Below, in pieces: positions 58,450 through 64,000 of a DNA stretch of 64,000 nucleotides (position 1 is its first letter; every line of letters starts with the position of its first letter). Both the position numbers and the translations under genes were made by a program. The notes beneath the pieces were generated by a model, which did no database searches, was not told the origin of the DNA, and saw only the letters and a list, made by a program, of their open reading frames with translations. This DNA is from CAISIP01 sp043759735. GTDB taxonomy: Bacteria; Pseudomonadota; Gammaproteobacteria; Burkholderiales; Burkholderiaceae_C. The stretch spans positions 1-64,000 of the forward strand of contig JAYUQC010000073.1 of assembly GCA_043759735.1 (NCBI GenBank). Direction: 5' to 3'.

Positions 58450-60318
58450 ATGTGTGGCATTGCGGGGATACTGCATCGAGACGGTCGCCCGGCTTCCGCC
58501 ATAGCGCTCAAGCGCATGACAGATGCCATCGCGCATCGGGGGCCTGACGGGGACGGTAGTTTTGTCGAAGGGGCGCTGGCACTCGGTCACCGGCGGCTTG
58601 CCGTTATCGATTTGACGCCGGCGGGCCACCAACCGATGGCATCGGACGACGGTCGCTATGTCCTGACCTACAACGGCGAGGTTTACAACTTCAACGAGCT
58701 GCGGGTCGAACTGGAGGCCAAGGGCTACCGGTTCCACTCGCGCACCGATTCCGAGGTGGTTCTCAAGGCGCTCGCCGAATGGGGCACGCGGGCGTTGCAA
58801 AAGTTCAATGGCATGTTCGCCTTTGCCCTGTGGGACAAGCGTGAGCGCAGTCTGCTGCTGGCGCGCGACCGGTTCGGCGTCAAGCCGCTGTACTACGCCA
58901 ACGTCGGCAACAGCCTTGTGTTCGGCTCCGAGGTCAAGGCACTGTTGGCAAGCGGGGAGTTGTCCGCCAGGATGAACCGCGCTGGTCTGCAGGAGTACCT
59001 GACGTTCCAGAATTTTTTCACCGACCAGACGCTGTTTGCCGACGTGCACCTGCTGCCAGCCGGATCATTTGCCGTTGTCACCAGCGACCACGTCAAATTG
59101 GAGCGTTACTGGGACTACAACTTCACCGAACCCGAGGGCGTGGCAGATGAGGCCGCGCTGGTGGAGGAACTGGACCGTCTGTTCCAGCAGGCCGTGTCGC
59201 GCCAGCTCGTCAGCGACGTCGACGTTGGCGCCTACCTCAGTGGCGGGATGGACAGTGGATCCGTGACGGCTATTGCGGCCAAGGAATTGCCCTATATCAA
59301 GTCATTTACCTGTGGTTTCGACCTGAATTCGGCCTCTGGTGTCGAACTGGGCTTCGACGAGCGGGCCACGGCCGAATACATGTCGTATGTGTTCAAGACC
59401 GAACACTACGAGATGGTGCTCAAGGCCGGCGACATGGAGCGTGTGATGCCACGGCTGGCCTGGCACATGGAAGAGCCTCGCGTGGGGCAGAGCTACCCCA
59501 ATTTCTATGCCGCCCAGCTGGCCAGCAAATTCGTCAAGGTCGTGCTGTCGGGCACCGGTGGCGACGAGCTGTTTGGCGGCTATCCCTGGCGCTATTACCG
59601 GGCGGTGGTCAATGACTCATTCGAGTCGTATGTCGACAAGTACTATGGATTCTGGCAGCGGCTGATTCCCAACCAACTGATGCCCGGTGTGCTGGGTCCG
59701 GTCTGGAAAGACGTGTCGCACATCGATACCAAGGACATTTTTCAAAGTGTCTTTGCCAGCCATAGCGCTTCGCTGACGCGGCCCGAGGACTACATCAACC
59801 ATTCGCTCTATTTCGAGGCCAAGACCTTCCTGCACGGGCTGCTGGTGGTCGAGGACAAGTTGAGCATGGCGCATTCGCTGGAGACGCGGGTGCCGTTTCT
59901 CGACAACGACCTGGTCGACTTCGCCATGAAGCTGCCCGCGCGGCTGAAGCTGGGCAACCTGGGCGAGGTGGTGCGCCTGAACGAGAATGAACCAGGGTCC
60001 AAGACGGCCCGGTACTTCCAGAAGACCAGGGACGGCAAGCTGATTCTGCGCAAGGCGATGGAGCGGCATATTCCGAAGAAAATCACCGATGCCGAAAAGC
60101 AGGGGTTCTCGGCGCCGGACGCGAGCTGGTTCAAGGGCGAGAGCATCGACTATGTACGCAGCAAGCTGTACCGGGGCAGTCCGCGGGTTTTCGAGTACCT
60201 GGACCGCCAGGCGGTGCATGCGCTGGTAAACGATCACCTGGCCGGACGCGAGAACCGCCGGCTGCTGATCTGGTCGCTATTGAGCCTGGAGCAGATGCTG
60301 GAGAGGTTTGAGTTCTGA
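58450..60318 (+). CDS. asnB: Asparagine synthase (glutamine-hydrolysing) family amidotransferase
   Basis: A 622-residue enzyme with N-terminal class II glutaminase (Cys2 in MCGIAG, HRGPDGDG, YNGEVYN) and PP-loop synthetase domain (SGGMDSG at 264-270, GTGGDELFGGYPWRYY). It is distinct from the enzyme at 50.5 kb and from the amidotransferase fusion at 42.3 kb. Sitting between a sugar epimerase and methyltransferases, it probably amidates a sugar acid or another glycan component, rather than making free asparagine (inference). Confidence 0.9.
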   Translation: MCGIAGILHRDGRPASAIALKRMTDAIAHRGPDGDGSFVEGALALGHRRLAVIDLTPAGHQPMASDDGRYVLTYNGEVYNFNELRVELEAKGYRFHSRTDSEVVLKALAEWGTRALQKFNGMFAFALWDKRERSLLLARDRFGVKPLYYANVGNSLVFGSEVKALLASGELSARMNRAGLQEYLTFQNFFTDQTLFADVHLLPAGSFAVVTSDHVKLERYWDYNFTEPEGVADEAALVEELDRLFQQAVSRQLVSDVDVGAYLSGGMDSGSVTAIAAKELPYIKSFTCGFDLNSASGVELGFDERATAEYMSYVFKTEHYEMVLKAGDMERVMPRLAWHMEEPRVGQSYPNFYAAQLASKFVKVVLSGTGGDELFGGYPWRYYRAVVNDSFESYVDKYYGFWQRLIPNQLMPGVLGPVWKDVSHIDTKDIFQSVFASHSASLTRPEDYINHSLYFEAKTFLHGLLVVEDKLSMAHSLETRVPFLDNDLVDFAMKLPARLKLGNLGEVVRLNENEPGSKTARYFQKTRDGKLILRKAMERHIPKKITDAEKQGFSAPDASWFKGESIDYVRSKLYRGSPRVFEYLDRQAVHALVNDHLAGRENRRLLIWSLLSLEQMLERFEF

Positions 60319-60428
60319 TGTCCAATCGGGCAGAGCGCACAGCCAGGTTTCCCCGATCATCATGGTCTGGTGCCTGGTCGGTCGCGTGCCGATGGAACCT
60401 TTACTATGATTGCAGGAAATTGAAGTCA

Positions 60429-61313
60429 ATGAGCGCGTCGAGTCAGACATTTACAAGCTTTCAGGACAAGTGGCAGCAAAACCGGAGATTGGCCTTCGAC
60501 GAAACCTTGCGCGAAGGGGCGGACATCCAGACCTGGATCCTCAACCGTAACGGTTTTTCCGCAGGGCAGGACCTGCTGGATTTCCTGGTGCCGAAGCGGC
60601 GCATTCTCGACGCTGGTTGTGGCAACGGCAGGGTCACCGCATTGCTGCACCAATTCGCCCCGCAATCGGCCGAACTGGTGGGGATCGACCTGACGGCCGC
60701 GCATGTGGCGCGGCAAAACCTGACGGACTACCCACGTGTTTCAGTGCATCAAGGCGACTTGTTGGGTGATCTGTCGTCGCTGGGGACCTTTGACTTCATC
60801 TATTGCCAGGAAGTGCTGCACCATACGTCGGACCCGAAGGCCGCCTTTCTGAACCTGTGCCAGCGGCTGGATCCGGGCGGGGAGATCGCAATCTATGTAT
60901 ACAAGGTGAAGGCGCCGATCCGCGAATACGCCGATGACTATGTGCGCGAGCGGCTGTCGAAGCTGCCCTACGAGGAGGCGATGGTGGCCATGCGCCAGGT
61001 GACCGAACTGGGGCGTGCCTTGTCGGCACTGGACACCCAGGTGACGGTGCCCGATGTGGACGTCCTCGGAATCCAGGGCGGCACCTACGACGTGCAGCGG
61101 CTGCTGTACCACTTCTTCCTCAAGTGCTTCTGGAATCCCGAGCTCGATGCGCAGGCCAATGCGGCGATCAACTACGACTGGTACCACCCACAGCTGTGCA
61201 CGCGCCATACGCTGTCGGAGGTCGAGTCCTGGTTTTCCGATGCGAACCTGCGTGTCGTGCAGCATTGCGTTGACCATTACGGGATCACCATGCGTGGGAT
61301 CAGGATGGTGTGA
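60429..61313 (+). CDS. Class I SAM-dependent methyltransferase
   Basis: A 294-residue methyltransferase with ILDAGCGNGRVTALL, GIDLTAAHV and FIYCQEVLHHTSDPKAAF motifs, then LDPGGEIAIYVYKVKAPIREYADDYVRERL, a region found in sugar-cluster methyltransferases. ATG 60429 is preferred over an ATG at 60318 that overlaps the asnB stop, because the 37 extra residues look non-coding. A role in methylating the glycan or an associated sugar acid is inferred from context. Confidence 0.87.
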   Translation: MSASSQTFTSFQDKWQQNRRLAFDETLREGADIQTWILNRNGFSAGQDLLDFLVPKRRILDAGCGNGRVTALLHQFAPQSAELVGIDLTAAHVARQNLTDYPRVSVHQGDLLGDLSSLGTFDFIYCQEVLHHTSDPKAAFLNLCQRLDPGGEIAIYVYKVKAPIREYADDYVRERLSKLPYEEAMVAMRQVTELGRALSALDTQVTVPDVDVLGIQGGTYDVQRLLYHFFLKCFWNPELDAQANAAINYDWYHPQLCTRHTLSEVESWFSDANLRVVQHCVDHYGITMRGIRMV

Positions 61314-61344
61314 GCACGGTCGCCCCGCCCGTATTGATGCGGCA

Positions 61345-61361
61345 ACTTGGGAGCGGCCCGG
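61345..61361. repeat. Truncated copy of the 8.3-kb repeat
   Basis: CTTGGGAGCGGCCCGGC is a 17-base exact match to the repeat at 8290-8370. It lies in the gap between the methyltransferase and epimerase genes, in the same orientation as the 8.3-kb copies. Only this end is left, so it may be a decayed remnant. Confidence 0.45.
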
Positions 61362-61387
61362 CATATTCTTGTGAGGGACATGATCAG

Positions 61388-62263
61388 ATGAGGGTCGCGA
61401 TTTTCGGGGCGAGTGGATATATTGGGCAGCGACTGGTTGCCGCAATGCTGCGCCGACACGTGGACGTGCTGCCGTTCTCCTCGTGCAGCGATGGTATTTT
61501 TGATCCAACGAGTGGTGTCCTGAGTGAAGACATCCGACTTGCGGGTGCGACAGACTGTGTCGTGTATCTGTCACAGTCACCTTGGACTCGGCAATTGCCT
61601 GCGCAGGCGAAGCATGTGTGGGGTGTCAATGTGGTGTCGGCACTGCGGGCGGCGACGCTGGCCAGGGCAAGTGGCGCGAAGAAGTTCATCTATGCATCCA
61701 CCGGCAATGTCTATGCGCCCAGTTTCGAACCGTTGGCCGAAACAGCTGCGGTGCACCGTGATGCCTGGTATCCACTGAGCAAGATCCACGCCGAGGAAGC
61801 GCTGGCGCTGTTTCGCAACGACATGTCGGTCCTGTGCGCACGCATCTTCGGTGTCTACGGACCGAATCAGACCGATCGCCTCGTACCCAACCTGCTCCAT
61901 TCGGTGCGTGTCGGGCGTCCGATCACGCTGGCACCGCATCCGGTGGACGCGCACGACGATGGCGGGTTGCGGGTGTCGATGTGCTTTGTCGACGATATCG
62001 TGGAGATGTTCATCCAGTTCGTGTCGTCGGACACCGATGGCGTGATCAATGTCGCGGGCCCGCAGGCCAAGAGCATCCGCGAGATTGCGCTGGCGCTGGG
62101 GCAGCATGTCGGCAAGGCCCCGGTGTTCGAGCTTGCCGAACATGCCAGGACGTTCGATCTGGTCGCCGACATCACCCGGCTGACCCATGCCTGCCGGCCG
62201 CGCTTCACCAGCTTCGACGTCGGAATGCGCGCGGTGATGGGTGTCCCCCCTGCCGGGCAGTGA
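61388..62263 (+). CDS. NAD(P)-dependent sugar epimerase/reductase
   Basis: A 291-residue extended SDR with FGASGYIGQRLV at the start, the serine motif IYASTGNVYAPS and YPLSK as catalytic YxxxK, then ARIFGVYGPNQTDRLVPNLL. It is a typical nucleotide-sugar epimerase, dehydratase or reductase; its specificity is unknown. ATG 61388 begins the Rossmann fold; the upstream part of the frame contains the repeat remnant and is probably not translated. The methyltransferase gene follows after 31 bases. Confidence 0.88.
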   Translation: MRVAIFGASGYIGQRLVAAMLRRHVDVLPFSSCSDGIFDPTSGVLSEDIRLAGATDCVVYLSQSPWTRQLPAQAKHVWGVNVVSALRAATLARASGAKKFIYASTGNVYAPSFEPLAETAAVHRDAWYPLSKIHAEEALALFRNDMSVLCARIFGVYGPNQTDRLVPNLLHSVRVGRPITLAPHPVDAHDDGGLRVSMCFVDDIVEMFIQFVSSDTDGVINVAGPQAKSIREIALALGQHVGKAPVFELAEHARTFDLVADITRLTHACRPRFTSFDVGMRAVMGVPPAGQ

Positions 62264-62294
62264 TGCCTGGCCCGCCCATACCGCAGGTGCACGC

Positions 62295-63152
62295 ATGACG
62301 ACGACCCCGTACAGAACCGATGCCAGTGCTTCGACCCAGCCGCCGCCGGTCGACGTCGATCATTTGCTGGCGAACCGGCAGGCGCTGGAACTCGCGGTCG
62401 ACGCCGGCGATGCGTGGCGCAAGGTCAACGACGCTTCCATCGACGAGTACATGGAACACCATGCGGCAGAGCAATACCCGGAGATGGTCAAGACCCACAT
62501 GGCGTTGTTCTCCGGCTTCATTGCGCGGCACCTCTTGGCCGTTGGCGGCCGAACGGTGTTGGACGTGGGTTGTGGTATCGGCAGTCAGCACCCACTCTAT
62601 GTGCGTGATCTGGCCAACGCGATCGAGTATGTCGGCCTCGATCCGATCCAGCTCAACCTGGTACGCGAGTACCCGTTCATCTGCGGTCGGCTCGAGGACC
62701 TGGCCAGGCAAGGCCTGTCGCGACCGGCCGATGTCGTCGTATTCGCCACCTCGCTGGATCATTTCGAAAGCGCCGTGACTGCATTGCAATTGGGCCGGGC
62801 GCTCGCAGGCAATGGCCGGATCCTGTTGTGGATAGGCCTGCACGACTCGCCGGCGGTGGCCTCCATCGTGGGCGCCAAGGTCTTTGCGCGCATCTGCGAC
62901 ATGACGTCTTCTGCAGTCCTGCGTTTCCTTGGCCTGATCGCGTATTGCGCTTCGCGCGCGCCCAAACTGCTGTTGCAGCTGCGCCGGCGCGAAGCCCTGT
63001 TGGCGACCGGCGGGCGACTCGACAAGTTCCATTTCCATTATTTTCTGCGCGAACCCTTGCGCGAGTTGCTGGCCGCCAACGGGACGGTCGAGGAGTTCCT
63101 GATGGTGCCGGGCTCGAACAGCTGCTTTGTCGCACTGGGTCCGCACCGCTAG
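62295..63152 (+). CDS. Class I SAM-dependent methyltransferase
   Basis: A 285-residue methyltransferase with VLDVGCGIGSQHPLYV and GLDPIQLNLV motifs, and VVFATSLDHFESAV at the position of motif IV. A 50-residue N-terminal region precedes it. The middle-to-C-terminal part contains an amphipathic or hydrophobic stretch (SAVLRFLGLIAYCASRAPKL), suggesting membrane contact. It sits between an epimerase and a flippase gene and so probably modifies the glycan or its precursor. Confidence 0.85.
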   Translation: MTTTPYRTDASASTQPPPVDVDHLLANRQALELAVDAGDAWRKVNDASIDEYMEHHAAEQYPEMVKTHMALFSGFIARHLLAVGGRTVLDVGCGIGSQHPLYVRDLANAIEYVGLDPIQLNLVREYPFICGRLEDLARQGLSRPADVVVFATSLDHFESAVTALQLGRALAGNGRILLWIGLHDSPAVASIVGAKVFARICDMTSSAVLRFLGLIAYCASRAPKLLLQLRRREALLATGGRLDKFHFHYFLREPLRELLAANGTVEEFLMVPGSNSCFVALGPHR

Positions 63153-63164
63153 CATGGTCATGCG

Positions 63165-64000
63165 ATGCTGAAGCTGGCGCTCAAGGACAGCCTGGTCTAC
63201 GGCGTTGGAGGCGTCGCAACGCGTGCGGTCGGGTTGCTGTTGTTGCCGCTGTATTCGCGCATCCTGTCGCCCAGCGCGTACGGGGTGTTCGACCTGGTGG
63301 TGGCGTCGGCGACGATAGCGGTGATCGTGGTTCCGCTGGAGGTGTCGCTGGGGTTGGCCCGGCTGTACCCGGATGCCGACTCCGCCCAGGACAAGCGCCG
63401 CTACGCCACGACGGCGTGGCTGTTCACCTTGGCCATGTACGGCTTGTTTGCGCTGCTCGCGCTCGGCCTGTATGCCGGCACGCGTCTGCCGGCTGTTCCC
63501 GACGTGTCGGCCCCGGTGCTGGGACTGGGCCTGATCTACGTGGTGCTGTTCGGACTGCTTGCGTTTTTGCAGAATCAGCTGCGCTGGGAACTCAAGGGAC
63601 GCAACTATTCGACCGTCACCATCCTCAATGCCTTTGGCGGCGGAGCGCTGGCGGCGGTTCTTGGCTGGTATTTTGGCCTGCCCGGCCTGTTGCTGGGCAT
63701 GGTCGCAGGTGCGGCCGGTGCCATCCTGCTGGCACGCCTGTTCGTCGGCAGGAGCCTCAAGGGTCGCTGGGACGCATCCAAGCTGCGCTCGATGCTTCAT
63801 TATTCGCTGCCGCTGGTACCCGCCAGCCTGAGCGCCTTGGTCACGCTCTACGTGGACCGGGCCCTGCTGACATCGTATGCGGGATTGCATGAGCTGGGGC
63901 TGTTTGCGCTCGGGTACCGCGTGGCCAGTATCAGCCTGCTCGGACTGATCGGCATCCAGGGTGCGCTGATTCCACTGATCTACACCCACCATGCCGCCAA
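63165..64000 (+). CDS. Polysaccharide flippase (Wzx-like), N-terminal part
   Basis: The frame is open from ATG 63165 to the window end, giving about 278 residues of a longer protein. At least eight hydrophobic segments are present; the start (LKDSLVYGVGGVATRAVGLL) and the segment SPSAYGVFDLVV match Wzx/RfbX-type flippases of the MOP superfamily. It is a second flippase in addition to the product at 45047. The gene begins 12 bases after the methyltransferase gene. The 3' end lies outside the window. Confidence 0.88.
   Translation, partial: MLKLALKDSLVYGVGGVATRAVGLLLLPLYSRILSPSAYGVFDLVVASATIAVIVVPLEVSLGLARLYPDADSAQDKRRYATTAWLFTLAMYGLFALLALGLYAGTRLPAVPDVSAPVLGLGLIYVVLFGLLAFLQNQLRWELKGRNYSTVTILNAFGGGALAAVLGWYFGLPGLLLGMVAGAAGAILLARLFVGRSLKGRWDASKLRSMLHYSLPLVPASLSALVTLYVDRALLTSYAGLHELGLFALGYRVASISLLGLIGIQGALIPLIYTHHAA

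Noticed and set aside
60318..60428. N-terminal extension of the methyltransferase from an ATG overlapping the asnB stop
   Set aside because: The 37 residues are Arg/Ser/Trp-rich and unlike methyltransferase sequence; ATG 60429 gives a normal start.

Overview
The window is high-GC, densely coded DNA from a betaproteobacterium, most likely order Burkholderiales and near Comamonadaceae. The main clues are a Bug-type (TctC) periplasmic receptor, a DUF1840 protein, a 2-aminobenzoyl-CoA pathway of the type known from Azoarcus, phasin-like granule proteins, and a dispersed palindrome of the CTGAGCCTGTCGAAG type common in that group. The assignment is inferred from gene content and was not tested by search. 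I see no rRNA, tRNA, CRISPR array, insertion sequence or integrase. No gene-free stretch exceeds about 205 bases.

Region 1 (1-8201): the end of an acyl-CoA synthetase, then a complete high-affinity branched-chain-type ABC importer (ATPase, two permeases, binding protein, second ATPase), a phenylacetate-CoA-ligase-like enzyme and a Bug receptor. ATP-dependent CoA ligases on both sides suggest import followed by CoA activation of an organic acid, probably aromatic.

Region 2 (8202-17157): a block of short repeats, then DUF1840 and cyclopropane-fatty-acid synthase genes on the minus strand. Divergent from these is a translationally coupled operon: two-domain aminobenzoyl/salicylyl-CoA monooxygenase-reductase, MarR regulator, crotonase, acyl-CoA dehydrogenase, 2-aminobenzoate-CoA ligase and a RidA-like protein. 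Together these read as aerobic anthranilate degradation through CoA thioesters.

Region 3 (17300-27300): a DUF2007 protein, a lipoprotein metallopeptidase, a PHA-region protein and a CoA-transferase. A storage-lipid neighbourhood follows: acyl-CoA-binding protein, wax-ester/diacylglycerol acyltransferase, TetR regulator, patatin-like lipase, phasin with a lysine/alanine-rich tail, and a 665-residue double reductase resembling fatty acyl-CoA reductases.

Region 4 (27300-64000, running off the end): a large surface-polysaccharide locus, all on the plus strand. It opens with wbpB-wbpD-wbpE-wbpI for UDP-2,3-diacetamido-uronic acid synthesis and an ABC exporter (Wzm/Wzt). A tightly overlapping set of fusion proteins follows: alpha/beta-hydrolase with formyltransferase; a 1475-residue deacetylase, methyltransferase and glycosyltransferase; and a glutamine amidotransferase fused to a WbpG-like PP-loop enzyme. 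Then come flippases, glycosyltransferases, two asparagine-synthetase-like amidotransferases, sugar epimerases, methyltransferases and an O-antigen ligase. ABC-type and Wzx-type export genes coexist, so there may be more than one glycan or a mosaic locus. By eye, parts of about 31-47 kb are less GC-rich than the catabolic region, as is common for exchanged O-antigen loci.

The most novel-looking items are the three multidomain fusions at 34.3-44.3 kb, the RidA homologue without its usual arginine inside the aminobenzoate operon, and a dispersed repeat that supplies the start codon and N-terminus of the CoA ligase.
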